This document shows positions 32,238-40,096 of a stretch of 44,038 bases of DNA, piece by piece. Position 1 is the stretch's first letter. The number at the start of each line of letters is the position of its first letter. This DNA is from Acidobacteriota bacterium. GTDB taxonomy: Bacteria; Acidobacteriota; Terriglobia; Acidiferrales; UBA7541. The translations under genes and the position numbers were made by a program. The notes beneath the pieces were generated by a model, which saw only the letters and a program-made list of their open reading frames with translations, searched no databases and was not told where the DNA came from. The DNA lies in NCBI GenBank assembly GCA_003224175.1, contig QHYQ01000175.1:1-44038 (forward strand), read 5' to 3'.

Positions 32238-33844
32238 TGTGGTTCTACTTCAGCGACCTGGGCAGAGAAGTTCTTCGCCCCGCGCTCGGACTGCGGATCC
32301 GCTGAACCGGTGGGCCAAGTAACTTCCAGCCCCGTCCCTCGCAAGAGCAAAATCTTCGAGTGTTTGACGACACGAATGGCGAGTAGATTCATGTTTCCAT
32401 GCTGGAGCTCCGCCAATCCTTGCTTTTCCGCGCGCAAGGAGTTGTCCGCCTTGTAGAGCGCCACGCTGAGATGGTGCTGCCCCGGGAAAAGTGTGCACAC
32501 CGCGCGGAACGGTTCTGCTGCGGCCTCAGCCACGGAAGCCAGGGGTGTACTGAAAACCAATTGATGGTCGGCAAACACGGCCACTGTTCCATCGCTTGAT
32601 TGGGCGGAGATCTCGATGGTCATGGGTATTCCGGCGGCCCTCGCGGACGAGGCCTGCTGTTCCGCCAATTCAGGAACGGAGCTCGGAGGTGTGGCCTCCG
32701 GGCTGGCTTGTGCGACCGTAGCATTCGGCTCGCGAGCCTCCAACCGTCTTTTCGTGTTCCGCGCAGGCTTCGATCGAACTGGGCGAGGAGGTGGCAACGG
32801 CGCCGTCATTTCAGGCGCTGACGCCGAAATGTCTTGCGTCTCGCGCCATAGAGGCAGATCGGCAGGCGGCCTCGGGGCTGGGTACATTGCCACCGGTGCC
32901 GGCGGCAGCTGAAGGTTATGTCTGTAAAAGCCTGCTGCCATCGGCACGAAGAGAGCCAGGAGCAGCATGCCCGCTGCCCCTGCGTACCCGAGGGTGGTTC
33001 TTATGGATCGATCTATGGTTGGTCTGCGGCGCGGCAAAACCTGTGGCTCGCGGGCCACAGCTTCGAGAGCCGTCGACAATATCTCCCCGTTGGCATAACG
33101 GTCCTCCGGATTCCTGGCGAGACATCGCGCAACAATCGCGTCGAATGCCCGCGGAAGCGTGGGATTGACCTTTGTCGGTGGGGTGATGGTCGCCTTCAGA
33201 ATCTGTGCGCAGACGGCTTGCACCGAATCGCTTTGGAAGGGCCGTTGCCCCGTAGCCAACTGGTAGAGAATGATTCCGAGCGAGAAGAGATCAGATCTGC
33301 CATCGGTTGGTTTGCCTTCAATCTGTTCTGGCGAGAGATATGCCGGAGTCCCTCGGAGGCCGCCGTTTTGCGAGATATGGGCGGAAAAGCGCGCGATGCC
33401 GAAATCGGTCAGCATGACGCGCCCGTCCTGGTTGATCATGATGTTTGCCGGCTTAACGTCGCCGTGAACGATGCCCTGTTCGTGGGCATAAGCAAGTGCG
33501 CGGGCCAGAGCTGCCCCCCAGCCGTAGGCTTGCTGGGGCTCGGTTTTTCTGGCCGCAATGTGTTGTTCTAGGGTCTGGCCGACGACGTTTTCCATCACCA
33601 GGTAGGGTGCGCCAGAGGTTTCATCGATGCCGACGTCGTGTAGTTTCACGATGCGGGGATGGGAAAGTTGGCCCACGATGCGGGCCTCGGCCATGAAGCG
33701 CTCCCGCCACGCAGGGTCGTTTAGGCCTGATTGAAGGGTCTTGATGGCCACAATGCGGCCGATCAGCGTGTCTCGCGCTTTGAAGACAGTGCTACTTGCC
33801 CCCAGGCCAATCGCTTCCAAAATCTCGTAGCGTCCTAGCTGCAT
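32234..33844 (-). CDS. Membrane Ser/Thr protein kinase with non-RD HGD catalytic loop
   Basis: A 536-residue Hanks-type kinase. The kinase domain (about 5-265) shows the glycine loop GLGASSTV, K35 in VAIKTL, E53 on helix C, a catalytic loop HGDVKPAN at 127-134 (Gly replacing the usual Arg of HRD), DFG at 147-149, and GTPAYLSPEQ. TM lies at about 285-306. The extracytoplasmic part is Pro/Ala/Arg-rich and then a beta-rich domain (TVAVFADHQLVFSTPL, LFPGQHHLSVALYKAD). The missing Arg implies activation-loop-independent control. It overlaps the tandem PilZ-like gene by four bases. Candidate substrate: that neighbour. Confidence 0.92.
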   Translation of the reverse strand: MQLGRYEILEAIGLGASSTVFKARDTLIGRIVAIKTLQSGLNDPAWRERFMAEARIVGQLSHPRIVKLHDVGIDETSGAPYLVMENVVGQTLEQHIAARKTEPQQAYGWGAALARALAYAHEQGIVHGDVKPANIMINQDGRVMLTDFGIARFSAHISQNGGLRGTPAYLSPEQIEGKPTDGRSDLFSLGIILYQLATGQRPFQSDSVQAVCAQILKATITPPTKVNPTLPRAFDAIVARCLARNPEDRYANGEILSTALEAVAREPQVLPRRRPTIDRSIRTTLGYAGAAGMLLLALFVPMAAGFYRHNLQLPPAPVAMYPAPRPPADLPLWRETQDISASAPEMTAPLPPPRPVRSKPARNTKRRLEAREPNATVAQASPEATPPSSVPELAEQQASSARAAGIPMTIEISAQSSDGTVAVFADHQLVFSTPLASVAEAAAEPFRAVCTLFPGQHHLSVALYKADNSLRAEKQGLAELQHGNMNLLAIRVVKHSKILLLRGTGLEVTWPTGSADPQSERGAKNFSAQVAEVEPQ

Positions 33845-33989
33845 GCCAGATTTCCCCTCGGTCTCCGGCGTGATTTTTGGAGAGCTTCGACGATAAAGCC
33901 TGCAATCGTTATTGTGAATGGTCCTCTGGTTCTAACCCCGAGTACGCTAGTACCGTGTCGAAATGGAGGTATTCGGTGCCTTTGGAAGC

Positions 33990-34245
33990 TGGTCGGCGTG
34001 ATCGGGCCCACGTCCCGATCACGCCATTGGATGATTCTTTCCCATCGCATTGGTGATGCAGGAGGTTCGGGCGTAGTCGGGGATCAACCGATCCTCGCTC
34101 CGGGTCAGAGCTTTGAGTACACCTCCGGTTGCCCGCTGACGGTGCCCTTCGGCTCGATGCAGGGAACCTGCCAGATGATTAACGATCGTAGGGAGCAGTT
34201 GATATTGAGATTGCGCCGTCTGTGCTGGTGGAACCACATCGCACA
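33990..34245 (+). pseudogene. apaG: apaG remnant
   Basis: A decayed ApaG (DUF525) gene. One frame reads SRHWMILSHRIGDAG, GSGVVGDQPILAPGQSFEYT and SGCPLTVPFGSMQGTCQMIN, the core of the family. At about 34199 one base is missing and the ending continues in another frame as DIEIAPSVLVEP. The N-terminal third is not recognisable apart from a possible YRVEME at 33951. It lies in the 680-base gap between the kinase and the Clp_N-like gene. The rest of the gap shows nothing clear. Confidence 0.75.
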
Positions 34246-34495
34246 GCGAACTGGGATCCGGCGATCTGCCGGAGGCAGCCTTCAGCCAATCATCCACGAA
34301 GTTGCCCGGCAATTACTTCCGTGTTTCCGACCACTCGTCCAGAATCGCCGGACCAGCGGTTCTCTGACCTGCTCCGCAGCATGAATCTGTCGCTGTCAGC
34401 TCGTTTCTGGAGCTGTGCTCGTGAGGCACGTGCCAGACCATCTCAGGCGAGAATTGGCTTTTGGGCTAGCGAGCACAGATATACGCGTGTTAGAG

Positions 34496-34531
34496 TTGAC
34501 AAGATACTGTAACATAGTTTAACGTTGTTAC
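34496..34531 (+). promoter_or_regulatory. Candidate promoter with overlapping dyad
   Basis: TTGACA at 34496-34501, a 16-bp spacer, then TTTAAC (34518-34523). GTAACA (34509-34514) and TGTTAC (34526-34531) form a dyad across the -10, a layout fitting repressor binding. It lies just upstream of a gene that itself encodes a helix-turn-helix protein, so autoregulation is a reasonable guess. Confidence 0.45.
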
Positions 34532-34548
34532 GAAACATCGTTGCGGCG

Positions 34549-35187
34549 ATGAAAGACACCGAACTAGCGGCCTCGTTTGCGATTGCCCAAGCGAAGAAGC
34601 GAAATCGGAGCGAGGTTGGCACTGATGAATTGCTCTTGGGGTGCTTGCAGGTTATTTCGCGATTCGGTGTCGTTCAGATGGGATCCTGGACGTTCGATCT
34701 GGAAGAACTCGGCGTCGATTGGCTCGACGATCCGGAAATAAGTGAGGTGAAGGTGGCCTATTCACAGGCAGCCGTAGACCTATTCGACCGAGCAGCGCGA
34801 ATTGCCGCAGCAGACGGGTCCAGCACGATTCGAGTCGCTCACCTTCTGGCTGGTTTTGCTGTCGAAAACGAAGGATTGATGGGCGACTTGAAACGATCAC
34901 ATGGAATAACAAATGCAAGTTGGCGAGTCGCGGTCGCCAGGACTTGGTCCGCTCGATTCGGCAAGGATACAAGTGTATCCCAAGAGGATGGCTCCGAATC
35001 CGGCAGTCTCGGCGATTACTTGACTCCGGAAGAGGCGGCCGAAGCTTTGAGCATTCACGTGCAGACGCTGCGCGCTTACGTTCGGTCTGGGAAACTGCCA
35101 GCGCTTCGCTTGGCAGGCGAAAGGGCTATCCGAATTCGCCGGACGGACTTGAAGACGGTGTTGGAGCCGCTCGTCCCACAGACATGA
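34549..35187 (+). CDS. Clp_N-like domain fused to excisionase-type HTH
   Basis: A 212-residue protein. Residues about 1-140 have two helical repeats resembling the Clp N-terminal adaptor-binding domain (AASFAIAQAKKRNRSEVGTD then ELLLGCL; VDLFDRAARIAAADGSST and IRVAHLLAGF). Residues about 155-212 are a MerR/excisionase-like HTH_17: YLTPEEAAEALSIHVQTLRA with a GERAIRIRRTDL wing. This fusion is uncommon to my knowledge. ATG 34549 is preferred; TTG 34525 is also in frame and would overlap the dyad. The SD is weak. A DNA-binding regulator that senses or recruits a Clp-related partner is a guess. Confidence 0.7.
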   Translation: MKDTELAASFAIAQAKKRNRSEVGTDELLLGCLQVISRFGVVQMGSWTFDLEELGVDWLDDPEISEVKVAYSQAAVDLFDRAARIAAADGSSTIRVAHLLAGFAVENEGLMGDLKRSHGITNASWRVAVARTWSARFGKDTSVSQEDGSESGSLGDYLTPEEAAEALSIHVQTLRAYVRSGKLPALRLAGERAIRIRRTDLKTVLEPLVPQT

Positions 35188-35230
35188 CTGGCCCGATTTT
35201 GCGGAAGGCAGATTCACAAAGGAGGCTTAC

Positions 35231-35503
35231 GTGGCATATTTCGTCGTAAAACGCGACCTACCGGGTGTCACCCTCGAAATTCTTCAGAGTGCAGGCATGC
35301 GTGCCAAGACTTGCTGCTCCGAGATGACGAACGAAGGGCAGTCGGTCCGGTGGATTCGAAGCTTCTATCTTCCGGAGACAGCCCAGACGCACTGTTATTT
35401 TGAGGCGGCCAGCCGAGATACCGTGGAAGAAGCTAACAAACGCGCCCGAATTCCATTTACGCACATCACCGAAGTCGTGGAGATGACACCCGACTCGGTT
35501 TAG
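35231..35503 (+). CDS. DUF4242-family small protein, second copy
   Basis: A 90-residue relative of the protein at 23688-23966: AYFVVKRDLPGVTLEILQSA, QSVRWIRSFYLPETAQTHCY and FEAASRDTVEEANKRARIPF are the family strands and helices. Start GTG 35231 with GGAGG at 35221-35225. It carries the pair CC at about 28-29 and a CYFEA strand, possible metal ligands. It sits between the Clp_N-like regulator and a DUF1264 protein. Function unknown. Confidence 0.75.
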   Translation: MAYFVVKRDLPGVTLEILQSAGMRAKTCCSEMTNEGQSVRWIRSFYLPETAQTHCYFEAASRDTVEEANKRARIPFTHITEVVEMTPDSV

Positions 35504-35572
35504 CTTGAACTTTCCCCGTGTCCCAGTCGAATAGCCACAATTTACCAGTTCGGCAGATGAAAGGAGACAACA

Positions 35573-36139
35573 ATGCTTCGAAGGCTCGTGTTCCTCGGTG
35601 TCTTCAGCGTGATCATCGCCGCCGCCGTTCCCGCAGTGGGGCAAGTCGGAAACCCGACTTCGCCGCCGGACGGCCACACCATTCACGTCACGGCCCCGCA
35701 CGTAGTGGCCGGGAAGGTAATGGGGCCATACCATCATTACTGCAAAGTTCTTTCGCCCGAACCCGTCATTGAGTGCCTGTGTTATAGCTCGACCGATCCG
35801 GGCGCCCGCCTAGAGCAAGTCGAATACATCATGGCAAAGTCCATCACTCGAAATGGGGCCGTGCCGCTAGTGGCTTGGAACAAGAACTGGCACGACCATA
35901 AACAGGAGATCGCTACCGGGCGAGTGCAGGTGCTTGATATGCCCCCTGACAAGGCCAAGGAAGTGGCCGACCTCGTGGCCACCACGGATGGAATCATCTT
36001 TCACCTGTGGTCACATGACGACAAAGTTCCGAGCGGCCAGGTGATCGTCGCGCAATCGGTAGGGCACGTAAAGCTGACGCAAGCCGAGTTGAAGAAGGGT
36101 GCCCTGGAGAGCGCTGCGGCAAAGGCGTCTGGCAAATAA
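35573..36139 (+). CDS. Exported DUF1264-family protein
   Basis: A 188-residue protein with a signal peptide (1-23, VFLGVFSVIIAAAVPAVG). The mature part is a full DUF1264 domain (related to plant oil-body-associated proteins): HHYCKVLSPEPVIECLCYSS, EYIMAKSI, WNKNWHDHKQEIATGRVQVL, DMPPDKAKEVADLVATTDG and IIFHLWSHD. Conserved His residues (HHYC, HDH, FHLW) suggest metal binding, but the activity is unknown. AAAGGAGA lies upstream of ATG 35573. A terminator-like hairpin follows the gene. Confidence 0.85.
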   Translation: MLRRLVFLGVFSVIIAAAVPAVGQVGNPTSPPDGHTIHVTAPHVVAGKVMGPYHHYCKVLSPEPVIECLCYSSTDPGARLEQVEYIMAKSITRNGAVPLVAWNKNWHDHKQEIATGRVQVLDMPPDKAKEVADLVATTDGIIFHLWSHDDKVPSGQVIVAQSVGHVKLTQAELKKGALESAAAKASGK

Positions 36140-36189
36140 ACGTGGCCGAGGTCGCCGACGCCACACGCGGCAGGCCGAAGAGCTTTGTT

Positions 36190-36223
36190 ACGCGCTTCGC
36201 CTAAGCGCGTCGGGAGAGTTTTT
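36190..36223 (+). terminator. Candidate intrinsic terminator
   Basis: ACGCGCTT (36190-36197), loop CGCCT, AAGCGCGT (36203-36210), then after eight bases TTTTT (36219-36223). It lies 50 bases after the DUF1264 stop. The gap before the T-run makes it imperfect. Confidence 0.4.
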
Positions 36224-36239
36224 GCCCTCCGGACGCAGA

Positions 36240-36300
36240 CTTATGATGGAAGTCAGCTTATCCCCAGTCACTCACAAAGAAAAAGCGGGGAACTTCTGGA
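36240..36300 (+). pseudogene. Possible 3' fragment of a VOC gene
   Basis: AGTCACTCACAAAGAAA (36266-36282) is identical to bases 31275-31291 at the 3' end of the exported VOC gene. The following bases (aacttctggaaggaagc versus gaatcttggaagtaagc) also align. In one frame it reads PQSLTKK against PESLTKK. It is a likely leftover of a related gene, cut off by the MFS gene end. Confidence 0.4.
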
Positions 36301-36315
36301 AGGAAGCCGACAAAG

Positions 36316-37656
36316 CTAACGTCGTCCAGGGAGTGGCGCCTGCATCTGCGCCCCCGCCGCCCGCCACGCCGGCGGCGCTCCAATCAGTAGCATGACCAGG
36401 GCTGCCGCCGCTGCCAGCACCACCAGTGGCAGGAGCGCCAGCGAAAACCTCCCCGTCACATCCTTGATAAATCCCATCAGGTATATCGTCCCGAAACCGG
36501 CAAGATTGCTGAGGGCATTTATCTGCGCGAGTCCAGCAGCGGCTGTGCTCGCCGAAAGCCACTCGGTCGACACCGCCCACGCAGGTCCCTTGCCCGCATA
36601 AATCCCGATAACCGCCAGGCACAGGATCACGAGGATCGCGAATAGCGACCCAAACAGGAGCGCTGCCGCGAGACTGAATGCCGTCAGCATGAGCGGCAAC
36701 CCGGCGTGCCAAATCCGCTCGCCGCGTTGGTCCGATCGCTTGCCCCACCAGACCATGATCACGGAAGCTAGCCCGAAAGGGATGGAATTGAGCAACCCGG
36801 TCTGCACGTTGGTGAGGCCGTAGGATTTGATAATCTGCGGCTGCCACAGCTGCAGCCCGCTGCTTACGCCCGTGCTTCCCGCCAAGACCACGCTGAGCGC
36901 GAGAACGTGCTTGTTCCACAACACCTGCCAAAGACTCAGACGCCCTACCGGCCGCTCCCTCTGCCTCTCGGCATCAAGCTGGCTCACCAGCCAGCTTCGC
37001 TGATTGGTGTCGAGCCATTTTGCATCAGTCGGCCGGTCGCTCAGCACCACCAGGCACACCAGCCCCAACACAATGGCGGGAGCGGCCTCCAGGATGAACA
37101 TCCACTGCCATCCGCGGAGCCCGAACCATCCATCGATTTCAAGCAAAGCTGCCGAGATCGGCGACCCCAGGAAACTCGAGACAGGAATGGCGACCATAAA
37201 CATTCCGACGATGCGCGCCCGATACCTGGCCGGAAACCAGTAACTGAGGTAGAGAATGACTCCCGGGAAGAACCCGGCCTCCGCCGCGCCCAGCAGCAGA
37301 CGCATTGCGTAGAACGAGTGTGGACCCTTCACCAGGGCCATTCCGCCGGCCAGAAATCCCCAGGTGATCATGATTCGGGCGATCCAGCGACGCGCGCCGA
37401 CCTTTTCCAGGAGCAGGTTGCTGGGCACTTCGCAGAGAAAATACGACACGAAAAAGAGTCCGCCCCCCAGGCCAAATACCGTGGCTGACAGGCGAAGGTC
37501 ACCGACCATCTGCAGCGCCGCGAAACCCAGATTGACGCGGTCCACGAAGGAAATGAAATAGCAGACCATCAGGAAGGGCAGGATTCGCAGGGCAACCTGC
37601 CGCATCGTCCGCGCTTCCAGTGTATTTCTCTCAGAACGATCGCTTGTGGGAGTCAC
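36316..37656 (-). CDS. MFS transporter, anion:cation symporter-like
   Basis: A 446-residue 12-helix transporter. LPFLMVCYFISFVDRVNLGF in helix 1, the GARRWIARIMITWG loop and RLLLGAAEAGFFPGVILYLS in helix 4 are typical of the ACS subfamily (phthalate, tartrate, 4-hydroxyphenylacetate permeases). Substrate: an organic or aromatic acid by subfamily; the exact one is unknown. Start GTG 37656; ATG 37605 is an alternative. It diverges from the LigI-like/UbiD genes across 161 bases, which supports uptake of the compound those enzymes use. Confidence 0.88.
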   Translation of the reverse strand: MTPTSDRSERNTLEARTMRQVALRILPFLMVCYFISFVDRVNLGFAALQMVGDLRLSATVFGLGGGLFFVSYFLCEVPSNLLLEKVGARRWIARIMITWGFLAGGMALVKGPHSFYAMRLLLGAAEAGFFPGVILYLSYWFPARYRARIVGMFMVAIPVSSFLGSPISAALLEIDGWFGLRGWQWMFILEAAPAIVLGLVCLVVLSDRPTDAKWLDTNQRSWLVSQLDAERQRERPVGRLSLWQVLWNKHVLALSVVLAGSTGVSSGLQLWQPQIIKSYGLTNVQTGLLNSIPFGLASVIMVWWGKRSDQRGERIWHAGLPLMLTAFSLAAALLFGSLFAILVILCLAVIGIYAGKGPAWAVSTEWLSASTAAAGLAQINALSNLAGFGTIYLMGFIKDVTGRFSLALLPLVVLAAAAALVMLLIGAPPAWRAAGAQMQAPLPGRR

Positions 37657-37767
37657 GTTACGGATTCATCCTGTCATGTCCAATCGAATGTGTGCATCGC
37701 CATTCGAAAGAGGATTGACGGCGGCCAAGGCGGGATTCTACATTCTTTTGAAGGTTTCTTAGCCATT

Positions 37768-37809
37768 CCATTCGTCACTCACCATTCATCACTCGCCATT
37801 CATCGCTAG
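37768..37809 (+). repeat. Three 14-bp tandem repeats
   Basis: CCATTCGTCACTCA, CCATTCATCACTCG and CCATTCATCGCTAG stand head to tail, ending just before the LigI-like SD. A repeat-binding operator is possible; a simple slippage array is the alternative. They lie in the shared divergent promoter region. Confidence 0.6.
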
Positions 37810-37817
37810 GAGGACAA

Positions 37818-38639
37818 GTGGATTCTTGCCCGGCGCCCGATGACCACACGAAGGTTCCGCGATTCAAGATGCCTCCATTGGCCTGCGACGCACATTGCCA
37901 TGTCTTCGGCCCCGCGGCGAAATTCCCTTACGCTCCCAACCGCGCCTATACGCCCCCCGACGCCCCCAAGGAGTCCCTGGCGGCCCTCCGCAAAATCCTC
38001 GGCATTGAGCGATCCGTGATTGTTCAGGCGAGCTGCCACGGCACAGACAACCGTGCCATGCTCGATGCCATTGCCACAAGCGGTGGCCGTTATCGCGGGA
38101 TTGCCATCGTTGATGAGACCTTCACGGAACGAGATTACGCTGCCTTGCAGGAAGGCGGGATTCGGGGCGTGCGTTTCAATTTCGTCAAGCACCTGGGCGG
38201 CATGCCGGACATGAACGTCTTCCGCGATGTTCTCGAGCGCATTCAGCCGCTCGGATGGCATCTGGTCGTGCACCTGGACGCCGTGGATATCACCGAGCTT
38301 TCCGGGGTTTTCCGCAAGCTTTCGCTCCCCTTTGTCATCGACCATATGGGGCGCGTCAAAGCGGGTGCGGGCCTCGAACAAGAGCCGTTTCGCGCGCTTC
38401 TCGAGCTGATGAAACTGGAGAACTGCTGGGTGAAAGTTTGCGGCTCCGAGCGCGTCTCCGCGGCGGGTCCTCCATTCCTGGACGCGATTCCCTTTGCTCA
38501 GGCGCTGGCCAATGCCGCTCCGGGACGTGTGCTGTGGGGCACGGACTGGCCTCACCCGAACGTCGGCCGCCACATGCCGAACGACGGAGATCTGGTCGAT
38601 CTCCTGCCGCTGATCGCGCCCAGCGGCGTCCCGCGCTGA
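37818..38639 (+). CDS. Amidohydrolase, LigI-like lactonase family
   Basis: A 273-residue TIM-barrel amidohydrolase of the 2-pyrone-4,6-dicarboxylate lactonase group. CDAHCHVFGPAAKFPYAPNR gives HxH and the family's FGP motif. YTPPDAPKESLAALRKILGI, SVIVQASCHGTDN, the PFVIDHMGR strand and WGTDWPHPN (active-site Asp) follow. PDC lactonase itself opens 2-pyrone-4,6-dicarboxylate; related members act on other lactones or decarboxylate. Start GTG 37818 with AGGAGG at 37808-37813. The stop overlaps the UbiD-like ATG (TGATG, 38637-38641). Confidence 0.85.
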   Translation: MDSCPAPDDHTKVPRFKMPPLACDAHCHVFGPAAKFPYAPNRAYTPPDAPKESLAALRKILGIERSVIVQASCHGTDNRAMLDAIATSGGRYRGIAIVDETFTERDYAALQEGGIRGVRFNFVKHLGGMPDMNVFRDVLERIQPLGWHLVVHLDAVDITELSGVFRKLSLPFVIDHMGRVKAGAGLEQEPFRALLELMKLENCWVKVCGSERVSAAGPPFLDAIPFAQALANAAPGRVLWGTDWPHPNVGRHMPNDGDLVDLLPLIAPSGVPR

Positions 38640-39925
38640 TGTTTGACAGAATCAAGGGGAGCGCCATGCCCTTCGTGGTCGGAATCCTCGGGGGTTCGCG
38701 GCGGATTTACGCTACGGCCTTGGAAACGGACCTCGATGGCGTCTGGGAAAAGTGGGAGCGAAGCAAGAATCTGGTGCCGCCTCGGCTGGTAAAGAGCGGG
38801 CCATGCCAGGATGTGGTGCACATGGGAGACGAAGCCAATATCGAGACGCTGCCTGCCGCAGTGTGGACTGTGGGGCACGACCCCGGCCCCTACCACACCT
38901 CTCCGTTTGTCATCTCGCGCGATCCCGAAACTCGCGTCCCCAACGTGGGCGTTTATCGCGTGCAAGTTAAGGGGCCCCGAAAAACGGGGCTCATGATTTA
39001 TCCGCCACGCAACATGAACCAGCACATCCGAAAAAATGAATCGCGGGGTTGCGCCACCGAGGCGGCCATCGTCTTCGGCACTGATCCCGTAATCGGCCTG
39101 ACCGCCGTGAGCCCCTTTCCCTATGGCGTGGACGAATTGGCCGCAGCAGGAGGCATTCGCGGGGAGCCCGTCGATGTAGTACGCTGCCTTACCGTGGATC
39201 TCGAGGTTCCCGCCACGGCGGAAATCGTGGTGGAAGGCAAGGTTCCATTTCAGGCCCGGGAACAAGAAGGACCCTTTGGCGAATATGCCGGCTACATGGG
39301 AGAAGGCGGAATCCATCCTGTGTTCGAGGTCAACTGCATCACGCACCGGCGCAACCCGATCTATCAGGCTTTTATGAGCCAGATGCCTCCCAGCGAGTCC
39401 AGCTGCATCAAGAGCTTTGGCCGCGAGATGGAAGTTCGCCGCCACCTGAAGAATAATCTGGGCCTTCCGGTGCACGACGTATGCATTACGGAAAGCAGCG
39501 GCGCCACGGCCATGCTGTTGATTTCCATGCGCAAGCAGAATCGGTTTCAGCCGCTCAAGGCCATGATGGGCGCGTGGTCGCTGGCGATCGGAGTCGGCAA
39601 GATTACCATCGTAATGGATGAGGACATCGACATCCGCGATCCGTTTCAGGTGGAATGGGCTCTCAGCTTTCGCATGCAGCCGGCTGAAGATATCCATATC
39701 GTGCGAAACACCGACCCCATGGCACTTGACCCCTCGCAACCTCTGAAGGACGGCAAGAAACTGCCTCCCACGGAGCAGGTGAGTTCCAAGATCGGTATCG
39801 ACGCCACCCGTAAATTCCCTTATCCTCCTCCTTCCGTGCCGCCCAGGGAGCACTTGGAAAGAGTCGCCGCGAACTGGGCACACTACGGAATTCGTGAAGT
39901 TCCGCAGCCCCGAACAGAAACTTGA
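38639..39925 (+). CDS. UbiD-like prenylated-FMN decarboxylase
   Basis: A 428-residue UbiD-family (de)carboxylase. The catalytic E-x4-E lies in EGPFGEYAGYMG, and the active-site Arg should be in NQHIRKNESRGCATE. IYPPRNMNQ and GGIHPVFEVNC are the usual neighbours. The family is normally about 480-500 residues; here the first about 50-60 residues before GSAMPFVVGILGGSRR appear to be missing, and the preceding gene occupies that DNA. It needs prenyl-FMN from UbiX, not seen here. Likely reaction: reversible decarboxylation of an aromatic or acrylic acid. ATG 38639 overlaps the previous stop. Confidence 0.85.
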   Translation: MFDRIKGSAMPFVVGILGGSRRIYATALETDLDGVWEKWERSKNLVPPRLVKSGPCQDVVHMGDEANIETLPAAVWTVGHDPGPYHTSPFVISRDPETRVPNVGVYRVQVKGPRKTGLMIYPPRNMNQHIRKNESRGCATEAAIVFGTDPVIGLTAVSPFPYGVDELAAAGGIRGEPVDVVRCLTVDLEVPATAEIVVEGKVPFQAREQEGPFGEYAGYMGEGGIHPVFEVNCITHRRNPIYQAFMSQMPPSESSCIKSFGREMEVRRHLKNNLGLPVHDVCITESSGATAMLLISMRKQNRFQPLKAMMGAWSLAIGVGKITIVMDEDIDIRDPFQVEWALSFRMQPAEDIHIVRNTDPMALDPSQPLKDGKKLPPTEQVSSKIGIDATRKFPYPPPSVPPREHLERVAANWAHYGIREVPQPRTET

Positions 39926-40096
39926 ATGGAAATGAGCCTTGGCTTAGGCAGCGGGCCCGCGGAGTGGTTGGCATAACTGCCGGCACGCAGGCACCAGAAC
40001 GTGGCCATCGTGGCTCGTCGCATTCGAATGATTCCGATAATCCCGAAAGCAGCGCGACGAGATCGGCGCCCGTGATACGGTTTCCCATCAAGGCGG
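39926..40096. other. Gap with no assigned feature
   Basis: 171 bases between the UbiD-like gene and the broken membrane gene. Short open frames occur on both strands, but none has an SD or a recognisable domain. No hairpin of note. Confidence 0.5.

Noticed and set aside
36099-36395. 98-codon plus-strand frame after the DUF1264 gene
   Set aside because: It starts inside that gene in another frame, crosses a terminator-like hairpin and overlaps the MFS 3' end; no domain.
37768-37809. Possible CRISPR-like array
   Set aside because: Units are 14 bp, directly adjacent with no spacers, and no cas genes are present.
38552-39883. 443-codon minus-strand frame opposite the UbiD-like gene
   Set aside because: A shadow of a well-supported plus-strand gene; no domain or SD.
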